Below, piece after piece: positions 41,049-49,695 of a DNA stretch of 56,083 nt (the first letter of the stretch is position 1; every line of letters starts with the position of its first letter). This stretch comes from Planctomycetota bacterium (lineage in GTDB: Bacteria; Planctomycetota; Planctomycetia; Gemmatales; Gemmataceae): the NCBI GenBank assembly GCA_016191165.1, contig JACPPF010000007.1:1-56083 (forward strand), read 5' to 3'. The translations under genes were made by a program, and so were the position numbers. The notes under the pieces were generated by a model, which worked only from the letters and a program-made list of their open reading frames with translations, ran no database searches and was not told where the DNA came from.

Positions 41049-42080
41049 TTATTTGATCCCCAGCTCCCCCGGCCGCACTCCTTTCTTGGCGCCGTTGAAC
41101 CCGAACGGGCTGGGCCGATAGTCGCCTACCACGTCCACTTGCAGCTTCGGCGTGATGCCTTTCTCCATTCCCATCGCCCAGAATGAGGCGTTGACCAACA
41201 TGCGGCGTGTTCCCGCGGCGACGAGGTCGTCGGCGCTACCCATCGTCGTGGTGAAGATGCGCTGGCCGCCACCCTCACCCCCGACCCCTCTCCCGGAGGG
41301 AGAGGGGAGAATTCTGGTCCAGGCGACCGGCATCATCGGATCGTTTTTCTTGCCCTTGAGGGGCGGGTCGTCGAACTTCATGCCGGCGACGACCTGGCCG
41401 TAGACCAGGATGGTGGACGGCTTGAGCGGGTTGGCGCCGTAAACGTCGGTCGGGCCCCAGATGTCGCCGTCCTTCAGGCCGGCTAGAATCGGGTGCTTCG
41501 CTTGTTCCTTGTTGAGAATGCCGCGCGTGCTTTGCGAGCCGTGGCCGCCGTGGTGGCTGATCCATTGTTCGCCGAGGATTTGTTTGCCGAAACCGCCCTT
41601 GAATTCCTTGCCGCCGAAGCCGTTGTTGTACTTGGCGAATTTCCCCTTCATGCCATTGAAGGCGTGGGTCGCGGTGCGCATGCCGAGGATCGGTTTGGCG
41701 GTGCCGAGGTAATCGACGATGTGTTGCATCTGCGCTTCGGGCAGATTGCGAAAGCGTGTGGCGATGATCATCAGGTCGGCTGTCTTGAGCATCTCCAGAC
41801 CTGGAATGTTATTGTTCACGTTCGGATTGATCACGCCGGTCTTCGGATCGATCGCGAACAGCACGGTGCACTTGAAGCCATGATGTTTTGCCAGGATCTT
41901 GCCAAGTTGGGGCAGCGCTTCCTCGGAGCGGTATTCCTCGTCGCCAGAGACGAGGACGATGTGCTTGCCCTTGCCAGGACCGTCGAAGCCGTCGTAAACG
42001 ATCCACCGGGCGTCGTCCTGAGCCCGGACGACCGAGGCGGTGATGGCAATGGCGACGAAAGTGAAGACAAAGCGATTCAT
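41049..42080 (-). CDS. Exported ThuA-like domain protein with in-frame repeat insertion
   Basis: 343 residues with a signal peptide (MNRFVFTFVAIAITASVVRA). The ThuA-like (class I glutamine amidotransferase-fold) pattern is visible: HIVLVSGDEEYRSEEALP (40-57), LKTADLMIIATRFRNLP (98-114), KPILGMRTATHAF (129-141), HPILAGLKDGDIWG and VNASFWAMGM near the end. The ThuA fold is linked to trehalose or other sugar use, though exported planctomycete versions are uncharacterised. Residues 258-272 (LPSPSGRGVGGEGGG) are an insertion encoded by the palindrome found in hom and trpA, here in the opposite orientation. Confidence 0.88.
   Translation of the reverse strand: MNRFVFTFVAIAITASVVRAQDDARWIVYDGFDGPGKGKHIVLVSGDEEYRSEEALPQLGKILAKHHGFKCTVLFAIDPKTGVINPNVNNNIPGLEMLKTADLMIIATRFRNLPEAQMQHIVDYLGTAKPILGMRTATHAFNGMKGKFAKYNNGFGGKEFKGGFGKQILGEQWISHHGGHGSQSTRGILNKEQAKHPILAGLKDGDIWGPTDVYGANPLKPSTILVYGQVVAGMKFDDPPLKGKKNDPMMPVAWTRILPSPSGRGVGGEGGGQRIFTTTMGSADDLVAAGTRRMLVNASFWAMGMEKGITPKLQVDVVGDYRPSPFGFNGAKKGVRPGELGIK
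41272..41310. repeat. Protein-coding palindromic repeat, copy in the ThuA-like gene (inverted)
   Basis: On the plus strand CCCTCACCCCCGACCCCTC leads to TCCCGGAGGGAGAGGGG. It is the closest match to the trpA copy but read on the other strand by its host gene; the frame is kept. Confidence 0.85.
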
Positions 42081-42222
42081 CTGGGATCATCCTTTCGAGG
42101 AAGAGGTTGTTCGGCGGTCATGTCCATTAAAGCACCCCTGGCGCCAGGAATCACGCGAAATCTCCACGCCAGAGGAAGAACCCGGGAGGGCACGGGGAAA
42201 TGCGCGGAGAAGAAGATTGCGA

Positions 42223-42262
42223 ACCGGGTAACCGGGGGACCGAGTGACCGGGTGACCGAGAA
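42223..42262. repeat. Tandem 8-bp repeat, five copies
   Basis: Units ACCGGGTA, ACCGGGGG, ACCGAGTG, ACCGGGTG and ACCGAGAA follow one another in the 247-bp gap between the methyltransferase and ThuA-like genes. The gap also has repeated CCCCGTG text near 42,300. No gene is seen in it. Confidence 0.65.
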
Positions 42263-42327
42263 CGGAGAACCGATAGTGATTTCGCCTCCCAAGGAAGATT
42301 CCCCGTGTTCCCCGTGCCCCTCGTGGT

Positions 42328-43350
42328 TCATTTTTTGCTCGCCAGGACGCCGCAGTGAATCAGCGTTGGCACGACGGCGCCGGGCGCCAGGCCGGAGCCG
42401 CGCAGCCAGGCGCGATATTCGCCAGCACTGTACAATCGGCCTTCCGTTAACGTAAACAACGCGGCGGAATAAAGCGCCATCGGCAGCGGGCCGTCGAGCG
42501 CGTCGTTCAGAAAGACGTCATGGATTAGCAGCTGGCCGCCGGTCCGCAACGACCCGGCACAACGGGCGATCAAGGCGCGGCATTCGGGCACGTCCCAGTC
42601 GTGCAGGATGTTCGACAACAACACGACATCCGCGTTCCCAGGCATCGGATCGCGAAACATGTCGCACGGCTGAAGCGTCAAGCGCTCGGTGACCCCGAAC
42701 GCCTCGGCCAACTCGCGCGCAACCTTGAGCACTTCGGGGCGATCGAGCACGACCGCGCGAAGGTTGGGATTTCGCCGCAAGAAGGCGATACTGTAGATGC
42801 CCGTCCCGCCGCCGACATCAACGACGAGCTTGGCCTCGGATAAGGCAACTTTCTGAGCCAGGATCGGCGCCACGTTCTTGGCCCGGCCGGCGAGAGCGAG
42901 CGTGAAGTGGCGGGCGGCGGCCTCGTTCTCCATCGCCGAGGCGACGCCCTCCCGATAGATGAATGCGACCCCCGACCCGTGCTCGGCCGGGCGATTGGTC
43001 TTTAGACGATCCACCATCGCCAGTACGCCGGGGCTATTTGCCGCCAGGCTGACGTAATCGCCAACATCGAACCTGCCGCCCGGCAGAAGGTGTTCGCACG
43101 CCAGCGCCGTCAGGTGGAGTTTACCCTCGACGTCCGTCAACAGGCCAAAGGCTCGTAGCGCCGTGGCCAGCACCACGGTCGGGCGTTCCGCCAGGCCGAG
43201 CGCCTCGCCGAGATCCGCAAGAGGCATTGGGGTTTTCGACAGGCGTCCGAAGACATCGAAATGCGCAACCGCGGCGGTCAGCAGTTCCGTACCGTAGTTG
43301 CCGCGAAAGAGTTCGAAGATCGGCGTCGGGTCGATGGTCGGTGGTGTCAT
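42328..43350 (-). CDS. SAM-dependent O-methyltransferase (acetylserotonin/hydroxyneurosporene type)
   Basis: 340 residues, the usual length. The N-terminal 100 residues are a winged-helix dimerisation domain (LFRGNYGTELLTAAVAHFD, LADLGEALGLAERPTVVL). The SAM loop VVDVGGGTGIYSIAFL is at about 173-188, followed by AVVLDRPEVLKVARE. DVVLLSNILHDWDVPECR carries the His-Asp pair typical of this family of O-methyltransferases, and LLIHDVFLND follows. The substrate is a small molecule that cannot be named. It lies 72 bp downstream of the ABC permease gene across a palindrome, on the same strand. Confidence 0.88.
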   Translation of the reverse strand: MTPPTIDPTPIFELFRGNYGTELLTAAVAHFDVFGRLSKTPMPLADLGEALGLAERPTVVLATALRAFGLLTDVEGKLHLTALACEHLLPGGRFDVGDYVSLAANSPGVLAMVDRLKTNRPAEHGSGVAFIYREGVASAMENEAAARHFTLALAGRAKNVAPILAQKVALSEAKLVVDVGGGTGIYSIAFLRRNPNLRAVVLDRPEVLKVARELAEAFGVTERLTLQPCDMFRDPMPGNADVVLLSNILHDWDVPECRALIARCAGSLRTGGQLLIHDVFLNDALDGPLPMALYSAALFTLTEGRLYSAGEYRAWLRGSGLAPGAVVPTLIHCGVLASKK

Positions 43351-43365
43351 TGTTGGCCTCGCGTT

Positions 43366-43415
43366 TGCCGCCGCTTGCGGCGTAGCGTTCGCGTGGCGTC
43401 ATGCGGACGCTAAAC
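43366..43415. repeat. Palindromic repeat, AGCGTTCGC family, copy 2
   Basis: GCCGCCGCTTGCGGCGTAGC and GTTCGCGTGGCG lead to the partly complementary ATGCGGACGCTAAACG. It fills most of the gap between the ABC permease stop (43,423) and the methyltransferase start (43,350). Confidence 0.65.
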
Positions 43416-43422
43416 GAATGGG

Positions 43423-45261
43423 CTATTCCCCGATCGCGCTGGAGCGGCCGATGGCGACATCGAATTCGCTCATCAGCGGAATCGCCATGGCGATGAGGGC
43501 GAACCCGAACGCGCCGCCGGTGACGATCATTGGCACCAGCGGGTCGGTCGATTCGCCCGTGCCTGGTTTGCCGATGAGAACGTTCGTGATCGAGTAAAAC
43601 ACCGCGATGGGCAGCAGGGCGCTGGCCAGGTTGAGGGCGGCCGACGGACGCTCGGCGCTCAGGACCCACCACAGCCCGCCGATGCCGGCGACGATGAAGC
43701 CGGCGAAGCTCAGCCATTGATACTCGAAGCGCCCGTTGATGACGATCAGGTAGATGCAAACTCCGGTCCCGATCGACAGAAAGAAGACCGTGCCCAGCGC
43801 ATTGATGGCGGCGAGCCGGCTGTTGTCGGAGCGCAGCGCGACGTGAATCCCAAGCATGACCGTGAACGACATCAAGATCAGCAGCGTCACCGTCAACGCG
43901 ATCGCGCCTTCCATGTTCTTCCACGCGGCGCCGGCCTCATGCCCACGCGGCAGTGTGGCGAGGTCGCCGCGCACGGCGTAGACGACGATCAAGATCAACG
44001 GCGGAAGGATGTATTCCTTGGTGTTATACAGGATGCCAAAGACCTTCCCGAAGATGAATTCCTTCGGCGCCAGATCGGTGATGACGAGCAAATCGAGCGA
44101 GCCAAGATCGCGTTCGGACGTGATCGACGTGACCGCCTGGGCACTGATGAGCAGCAGACTGAGGATGCCGATGGGTACCAGTCCGTAGGCGGCAACCCAG
44201 CTCTGGCGTTCCGAGACGAAGAGCGCGTAGTAACTTACCAGCGCCAGCACGACGAAGTACGCGGTCTTGACCAGCAACGGCCGCCGGCCATAGGCGCGCG
44301 TGGCAATTTCGCGCCACAGAATCGGGTTGGCCCACACCGGCCGCGCCTTGCCCGGCGCCGCATGAATGCGGTCCGGATTGTCCGCGGTGACACCCACGAC
44401 CTCGCGCTGCATGATCGGTTCGCCGCTCGGATTCCAGACGCGCAGCTTCCAGATGCCCCAGCCGTTCAGGAGAATCGACAGCCCGGTCATAGCGAGGCAA
44501 AAGGGGATGGCGGCGGTCAGCGCCTCGATGTCCCAGTGGCCGCCGTCGGTCAGGCTCTTTTCGGTCATCGCCGGATAAAGCACTTCCCCAAGGGCCAGAA
44601 ACGGATTCAACGCGTTCTGCCAGCCCTGGATCGTTTCCGCGGAAAGAAAACTGGCACTGGCGCCGAAAAGCAACGGCGCCAGGGAAAGCGCCTGCACGAC
44701 GCACAAGTAGAGCACCAAAAACAGCACGGTCATCGCCAGGGCTTGAAACGTCTTCTCACGCCAGAGCGCAACGAGACTGCCCAGCGAACCGGCGGCCAGC
44801 GCGGTCGTGCTCAGCACCAAGAAAGTCGCCAGAACCTGTGGCGGATCGATGCCGCCCAGCATCATCATCAGACCAAAAAGCGGGATCGAGCCGAGCAACA
44901 ACAGGCCAATGTGAAGCAGGCTGCCCAGGAGTTTGCCCAGGACGATTTCGTAATTGTGCAGATCGGTCAAGAGCAGCAACAGGAAGGTACGGCGATCTTT
45001 TTCCTGGGAAACCGTACTGGCGGCCGACAGAGCCGAGAAAAATAGCAGCAGCGTCAGTTGCACAAAGGAAAGCACGCGAAACGAGGACAGGCCGAAGTGG
45101 GCCAGATCGCCAAGCGTGGCGCGGTATTCCCAGCCGATGCTGGTTTGCCAGATCGTCAGCAACAAGACCCACAGGGCGCCGAGATAAAAGGCGCGCGTGA
45201 GATAATGGCGAGGCCGGCGCGGCAACGTGAGCCATTCCCGGATAAAGATTGGCCCGAGCAT
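43423..45261 (-). CDS. ABC-2 type transporter permease
   Basis: 612 residues with about a dozen hydrophobic segments in two clusters (about 25-260 and 350-600). The start MLGPIFIREWLTLPRRP and the block STVSQEKDRRTFLLLLLTDLH (about 82-102), which repeats near 390 as SITSERDLGSLDLLVITDL, are typical of ABC-2 membrane proteins of the ABC-transporter permease subunit (NatB/gliding GldF) kind, suggesting an internal duplication. The two halves are thus probably fused permease domains. No ATPase gene is next to it, which is unusual; it must be supplied from elsewhere or lie outside the window. The substrate is unknown. Confidence 0.85.
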   Translation of the reverse strand: MLGPIFIREWLTLPRRPRHYLTRAFYLGALWVLLLTIWQTSIGWEYRATLGDLAHFGLSSFRVLSFVQLTLLLFFSALSAASTVSQEKDRRTFLLLLLTDLHNYEIVLGKLLGSLLHIGLLLLGSIPLFGLMMMLGGIDPPQVLATFLVLSTTALAAGSLGSLVALWREKTFQALAMTVLFLVLYLCVVQALSLAPLLFGASASFLSAETIQGWQNALNPFLALGEVLYPAMTEKSLTDGGHWDIEALTAAIPFCLAMTGLSILLNGWGIWKLRVWNPSGEPIMQREVVGVTADNPDRIHAAPGKARPVWANPILWREIATRAYGRRPLLVKTAYFVVLALVSYYALFVSERQSWVAAYGLVPIGILSLLLISAQAVTSITSERDLGSLDLLVITDLAPKEFIFGKVFGILYNTKEYILPPLILIVVYAVRGDLATLPRGHEAGAAWKNMEGAIALTVTLLILMSFTVMLGIHVALRSDNSRLAAINALGTVFFLSIGTGVCIYLIVINGRFEYQWLSFAGFIVAGIGGLWWVLSAERPSAALNLASALLPIAVFYSITNVLIGKPGTGESTDPLVPMIVTGGAFGFALIAMAIPLMSEFDVAIGRSSAIGE

Positions 45262-45383
45262 GTTGGTTGCCTAGCCCTCGGTGTGAATTGCGCCTTGTGT
45301 GTTATACGTTGCAAGGTCTCGTTTGGTTTGGTGTCGTATTGTTTTATACTCCGCGCGTTGAGAAATGGCCCATTCGTTAAGCT

Positions 45384-45497
45384 AAACGCAATACCGTTCG
45401 TCGAAGAGCACGTGACCAACCCCCCAGCGAAAGCTGGGGCTTTGGGAGGCTGCCCACACCCCCACGCTTGCGCGTGGGGCTGGTATCGCTTTGCCGA
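45384..45497. mobile_element. 140-bp MITE-like element, copy B (one end lost)
   Basis: ATACCGTTCGTCGAAGAGC starts the intact end; the centre has CCCCACGCTTGCGCGTGGGG and CTGGTATCGCTTTGCCGAGT, complementary to the left part of copy C, so it lies inverted relative to C. The other outer end is truncated or degenerate. It occupies most of the 294-bp gap 45,262-45,555, which has no gene. Confidence 0.7.
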
Positions 45498-45555
45498 GTG
45501 CGCGAGGCTTGAGCTACGCTCGAATGAAGCAGAGGGAAAGGAAACAGGATCGGGA

Positions 45556-46557
45556 TCAATACAGAAAGCGAAATTCCAGTCGATAGGTGTCGCGTGCCCA
45601 GATGTCGCCAGTGAACGAGCGCCCGTAACCCCCATAAAGCTCAAGACGCTGGCCGTAGCCAACGCGCAGGCCGAGGTAGGCGTTGACGATGGTCTGCCCG
45701 GCCGCGTCACGCACGGTGAAATCGGTGGCCGAGTTGGCGTACATCGTCTTGCCGTTGAGCATCGTCCAGCCGATCCCCTCGGCAACGGGCATGTACCAGA
45801 ACCCCGCGCTGCGTTGCCCGTAGGAGATGCCAACGCCGTAGCGCATCAGGTCGCCGGAGAATTCGCTCCCGCCCAGAGCGGCCCAATAGCGGAACTCGCC
45901 TTCGATCAGGATTTTTTCGTTGAGCCGATACGCGGCCAGGATTCCCGGTTCGATGCTCCAGTGCGTCGTGCCCAGGGTCTCGTGGCGCGCCGACGGCTGA
46001 TACAGACGCACAAGGAACGTCGCGATCAGGGCATCGGACGACCAGGTGCATACCTTCAACCCGTAGCGCATGTCGCCGTTGCCTGACTGATTGTCATTGA
46101 TTTCAGGATTGATCCAGCGGAACGAGCCTTCGGCAAAGACCGAAAACCAGGGGACGATGCTGTACTCGGCGAAGCTGGTCAGATCCAGCGTATCGACGCG
46201 GGTTTCCGGCAAGCGAAAACCGACGCTATTGGGCAGACCACCCTTGGCAAACAGATACTCCAGGCGCATCGGGCTGCGGTTGCCGTACATGCCGTCGAAA
46301 CGAATGCCCACCACGTTGCGCGGCACGGCCGGGTCGATGAAGCTGACGAACGATTCCAGGACCGCCAGCGGTTTTTCCGCCTCGGCGCCAGGTTTGCCCG
46401 CGCCGAATATTTGCCCCGACGGCGTGGAAATCGCTCCCATCGACGGCATGGTCATGTTGCCCATGCCCATGCCCTGCTGCGCGCGTGCGGCCGAGGCCAA
46501 TCCGCCCAGAAGGAGGATCGCGAGCAGCCAATCCGAAATTCGGCCATGTCGGCGCAT
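45556..46557 (-). CDS. Probable outer-membrane beta-barrel protein
   Basis: 333 residues from ATG 46,557 (MRRHGRISDWLLAILLLGG), with a signal peptide cleaved near ARAQ. A Met/Gly-rich stretch (GMGMGNMTMPSMG) opens the mature protein. Alternating aromatic/polar strands follow (EYSIVPWFSVFAEGSFRW, ILIEGEFRYWAALG, YLGLRVGYGQRLELYGGYG) and the protein ends YRLEFRFLY, with a C-terminal aromatic residue as in barrel proteins. A pore or surface role is inferred. It is divergent from prs. No specific family is recognised. Confidence 0.72.
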   Translation of the reverse strand: MRRHGRISDWLLAILLLGGLASAARAQQGMGMGNMTMPSMGAISTPSGQIFGAGKPGAEAEKPLAVLESFVSFIDPAVPRNVVGIRFDGMYGNRSPMRLEYLFAKGGLPNSVGFRLPETRVDTLDLTSFAEYSIVPWFSVFAEGSFRWINPEINDNQSGNGDMRYGLKVCTWSSDALIATFLVRLYQPSARHETLGTTHWSIEPGILAAYRLNEKILIEGEFRYWAALGGSEFSGDLMRYGVGISYGQRSAGFWYMPVAEGIGWTMLNGKTMYANSATDFTVRDAAGQTIVNAYLGLRVGYGQRLELYGGYGRSFTGDIWARDTYRLEFRFLY

Positions 46558-46633
46558 GGCGCCACCATAAGTTGGGCGAGCTAATTTGCAAGGCCGGTTT
46601 GGTCGCACGGCCAAACTTCCCCGCTTGCGCGTC

Positions 46634-46661
46634 TTGACGTACCTTCCCCAAACGTTAATAA
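46634..46661 (+). promoter_or_regulatory. Candidate sigma-70-type promoter of prs
   Basis: TTGACG (46,634-46,639) and TAATAA (46,656-46,661) are 16 bp apart, leaving a leader of about 25 nt to the prs ATG. It is the best -35/-10 pair I found in the window. Confidence 0.5.
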
Positions 46662-46692
46662 TTCAGTTCCACCCTTCACAAGGCGCATTCCC

Positions 46693-47649
46693 ATGAACAG
46701 CAACAATCAGCTCAAAGTCTTCAGCGGCCGCGCCAATGTGCCGCTGGCGGAGAAAATCGCGCAGTATCTGGGCGATCCGCTCGGCAAGATCGAGTTGAAG
46801 AACTTCCCCGACGGCGAGTTCTGGGCGCGCATCGATGAGGACGTGCGCGGGCGCGATGTTTTCGTGGTGCAATCGACCTGCCATCCGGTCAACGAAAACC
46901 TGATGGAACTGCTGATCATGCTCGACAGCTTCAAGCGCGCCAGCGCCGCCCGCGTCACGGTCGTCTTGCCTTATTACGGGTACGCCCGGCAAGATCGCAA
47001 GGCGGAAGGCCGCGTGCCGATCACCGCGAAACTGGTCGCCAACTTGCTCACGTCCGCCGGGGCGCAGCGCGTGCTGACGCTCGACTTGCACGCGGCACAA
47101 ATTCAGGGCTTCTTCGATATCCCAGTCGATCACCTTTACGCCAGCCCGGTCTTGCTCGATTACGTCTATCGGCTCGGCATTGATCGGCGCGAAATCATTG
47201 TCCTCAGTCCCGACGAAGGCAGCGTCAAGCGGGCGTTGCGCTATCAGAAAAAACTGGACGTCAACATGGCCATTGTCGATAAGCGCCGGGTCAGCGCGGA
47301 CAAGGTCGAGATCGCCAATTTGATCGGCGCGTCGCTCGAAGGCAAGATCGCCTTGATCTTCGACGACATGATCTCCACGGCAGGAACGGTTGTCGGCGCC
47401 GCGCGCACGGCGCGGACGATCGGCAAGGCCAAGGCGGTCTACATTCTGTCCACGCATGGCGTGCTGTGCGGCGACGCCATCAAGAACCTGCGTGAGGCCC
47501 CCGTCGAACGCGTTGCCATCACCGACACGATCCCGCTGACGCCGGAGAAACGGCTGCCCAACATCGACGTCCTGACCGTCGCGGAGTTGCTGGCCGACGG
47601 GATCAAGCGAATTCACTTCAACCAGTCGGTGAGCGAGTTGTTTGTTTAG
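46693..47649 (+). CDS. prs: Ribose-phosphate pyrophosphokinase
   Basis: 318 residues, exactly the class I length. It makes PRPP from ribose 5-phosphate and ATP for purine, pyrimidine, His, Trp and NAD synthesis. The N-terminus LKVFSGRANVPLAEKIA and FPDGEFWARI are followed by the ATP/flexible-loop region PYYGYARQDRKAEGR (about 95-109), the metal site TLDLHAAQIQGFFDIP (about 133-148) and the PRPP-binding loop IFDDMISTAGT (about 220-230). The stop is the TAG of a palindromic repeat beginning GTTTAGCCGC, so the last codon (Val) may also derive from it. It supplies PRPP needed by the pathway that trpA and trpB finish and by purine synthesis (guaB). Confidence 0.97.
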   Translation: MNSNNQLKVFSGRANVPLAEKIAQYLGDPLGKIELKNFPDGEFWARIDEDVRGRDVFVVQSTCHPVNENLMELLIMLDSFKRASAARVTVVLPYYGYARQDRKAEGRVPITAKLVANLLTSAGAQRVLTLDLHAAQIQGFFDIPVDHLYASPVLLDYVYRLGIDRREIIVLSPDEGSVKRALRYQKKLDVNMAIVDKRRVSADKVEIANLIGASLEGKIALIFDDMISTAGTVVGAARTARTIGKAKAVYILSTHGVLCGDAIKNLREAPVERVAITDTIPLTPEKRLPNIDVLTVAELLADGIKRIHFNQSVSELFV

Positions 47650-47705
47650 CCGCTTGCGGCTTGGCGTTCGCACGGCGCCAGGCGAACGCCAAGCCGCTTG
47701 CGGTG
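47644..47705. repeat. Palindromic repeat, AGCGTTCGC family with GTTTAG end, copy 3
   Basis: GTTTAGCCGCTTGCGGCTTG leads to the inverted pair GGCGTTCGC and GCGAACGCC around GGCGCC. It exactly fills the gap between the prs stop (47,649) and the stop of the convergent GTPase gene (47,706). Confidence 0.8.
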
Positions 47706-48698
47706 TCAGATGTGCAATTCGACCACGTCCTTGTCGTGCAGAACATGTTCGCGCCCGACGGATTGCCCATCGTGAACGCCGGTGCCCCAGATGCGGGCGG
47801 ACTTGAGGGAATCGGCGAAATCGCGATGCACCAGGGCTGCCATCTCCACCACGGTGCTGCCGACGGGACAGGTGAAAGGCGAGGTCATGTCGGCGGGCTT
47901 GCCGGGCTGCTTGGTGTAGACGCGGATGACGTTGAGGAAGGCGTAGATCGCATCGCGTAGTTCTTCCAGGCCGATGCCATGCTCGGCGGAGATGACGTGG
48001 ATGGGGAATCTTTCGGCGAACATTTCGCGGACGATGTCGAGTCGATCGTTCGCCCCGTCGAGGTCGATCTTATTCGCCACCAGCAGGGTCTTCACGTACT
48101 GAATCGACAGGTCGTCCTGCGTCGCGGGTTGCTGGCCGACGAGTACGGTTTTGACATTCGCAAGGCGTTCGAGGACTGTCTCGGCCGTGAAGGGGCCGTC
48201 GTCATCGCCGAGATCGAGCATGAGGATGGCGGCGTCGGCGGCGCGGACGAGGCTGGAGACGTAGCTTTCCAGGTAGTCGGCGGTGATGGGGGGCGTGTCG
48301 ATGAGCTGGACCTTGACGTCGTGCCAGTCCATCATGCCGGCGTGGGGTTCGCGCGTGGTAAACGGGTAGGCCGCCACCTCGGGGGCCGCGCGGGTCAAGC
48401 GGGTTAGCAGCCGGCTTTTTCCCGCGTTGGGGGCGCCGACGATGAGGTACTGCCCCGCACCCTGCCTGGGAAACTTGTAGCTGACGCCGACCTTCTTGGG
48501 ATGCTTCTTCGCTTCCTCGATCTCACCCTTGAGTTCCGCCATCCTGGTCTTGAGATCGGCCTGTAGCTTTTCGCTCGCCTTGTGCTTGGGCACGAGCTGA
48601 AACATCGTCTTCAGGCACGCCAGCTTTTCCTCCGGCGTTTGCGCCTTCTTGTACGCTTCTTCGGCTTCCAGGTATTGAGGCGTGAGGTTCGTGGCCAT
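47706..48698 (-). CDS. Obg/DRG-like GTP-binding protein with TGS domain
   Basis: 330 residues. A helical N-terminus (about 1-70, [16 protein letters not shown]) precedes the G domain: G1 [11 protein letters not shown] (88-98), switch region [12 protein letters not shown]3 QLIDTPPIT and G4 NKIDLDG. A C-terminal TGS domain follows (about 255-330, [32 protein letters not shown], ending DVVELHI). This order matches the developmentally regulated GTP-binding protein group of the Obg family, found in archaea, eukaryotes and some bacteria including planctomycetes. A ribosome- or translation-related role is likely. It faces prs tail to tail. Confidence 0.92.
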   Translation of the reverse strand: MATNLTPQYLEAEEAYKKAQTPEEKLACLKTMFQLVPKHKASEKLQADLKTRMAELKGEIEEAKKHPKKVGVSYKFPRQGAGQYLIVGAPNAGKSRLLTRLTRAAPEVAAYPFTTREPHAGMMDWHDVKVQLIDTPPITADYLESYVSSLVRAADAAILMLDLGDDDGPFTAETVLERLANVKTVLVGQQPATQDDLSIQYVKTLLVANKIDLDGANDRLDIVREMFAERFPIHVISAEHGIGLEELRDAIYAFLNVIRVYTKQPGKPADMTSPFTCPVGSTVVEMAALVHRDFADSLKSARIWGTGVHDGQSVGREHVLHDKDVVELHI

Positions 48699-48711
48699 GG
48701 CAATGAATTCA

Positions 48712-48774
48712 GTTTAGCCGCTCGCCTTGGGCGAGCGATCGCGAACCCCGCTCGCCAGAAGCGAGCGGCTAAAC
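48712..48774. repeat. Palindromic repeat, GTTTAGCCGC family, copy 6
   Basis: GTTTAGCCGCTCGCCTTGGG pairs with CTCGCCAGAAGCGAGCGGC then TAAAC, with a few mismatches. It lies between the exported-protein gene stop (48,782) and the GTPase start (48,698), co-oriented minus-strand genes. Confidence 0.85.
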
Positions 48775-48781
48775 CCGGTCA

Positions 48782-49657
48782 TTATTTCTTGAGCCGCAGC
48801 GTCGTTGTCTGCGTCAGGTTGACCGTTTGCCCTTCGATGCCCATCTGCATCGTTTGGGTAAGGGTGGATTCCACGATACGGCCCAGCTTGTTGTCGAAGA
48901 GGATCTTGCCCGTGCCCTTGGCGTCTTTGAGGGTTGCTTTCACCGTGGCCTTTGGGTCCGGTTCGATTTTCTTGGTCGACTTGACGCTGATTTTTTCGAG
49001 GGTGCCGCCGCCGCTTGGGGCCGCGCCCTCGTAGGTGTAGGTGTTTTCGGTAACGCCTTTGCCGAAGGGGGATTTTTCGTCGCTCTTGTTGGTCCAGGTT
49101 TTCCCCTTCGCCATGGCGCCAGCGGGGAAGACCAGATTGCTGACCAAGGACTTGAAGGAATCGGGATTGGAGAAGTCGCCGAACTTGTCGGCGCCGGGGA
49201 CCGATTTGAGCGCCTTGAGCGTTTTCTCGGAAACCTTGATGTCTTTCATCTCCCCGGTCGGGAGCATCACGCCCGCCACTTCCATGCCGCCCAGCGCCTT
49301 GATCATCGGCGAGAGGATTTTGCCGACGGCATCTTCTGGTTCATTCTTGTCGCTCGAATCGACTTCAACCTTGCCGGTCAGCGCGTCGAGCGAGATCTTG
49401 GCGTGTGTGACCTGGAGCTGGACCTGGGCGGATCCGTCCTTGTTGACGTCGAGCACGTTGAGCGACATCGCCATCGCCATGTTGGTCTTGGTGTCGATGT
49501 TGATGCCCATGACATTGATGGACATGTTGGTTTTCTGTTCCACGGCATAGGGGAGGTTTTGGCCCTTTTTGAACTGATAGCGCAGCGTGGTCTGCGCGGC
49601 CGCCGGCGCGGCGAGAATCAGGACGGCAAGCCAGGCATATCGGAAGCAGCGCAACAT
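48782..49657 (-). CDS. Exported DUF6263-like protein of unknown function
   Basis: 291 residues from ATG 49,657 (MLRCFRYAWLAVLILAAPAAAQ, a clear signal peptide); a 30-codon upstream extension overlaps repeat sequence and is discarded. The mature protein is beta-rich: TTLRYQFKKGQNLPYAVEQK at the start, then strands such as AQVQLQVTHAKISLDA, and a late block KILFDNKLGRIVESTLTQT. This layout resembles the DUF6263 family of exported proteins. No catalytic motif is seen. It is followed on the same strand by the GTPase gene, with a palindrome between. Confidence 0.72.
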   Translation of the reverse strand: MLRCFRYAWLAVLILAAPAAAQTTLRYQFKKGQNLPYAVEQKTNMSINVMGINIDTKTNMAMAMSLNVLDVNKDGSAQVQLQVTHAKISLDALTGKVEVDSSDKNEPEDAVGKILSPMIKALGGMEVAGVMLPTGEMKDIKVSEKTLKALKSVPGADKFGDFSNPDSFKSLVSNLVFPAGAMAKGKTWTNKSDEKSPFGKGVTENTYTYEGAAPSGGGTLEKISVKSTKKIEPDPKATVKATLKDAKGTGKILFDNKLGRIVESTLTQTMQMGIEGQTVNLTQTTTLRLKK

Positions 49658-49695
49658 GAGCAAGGCCTTTCTGCGGAAGAAGGTGGTGGAACCAT

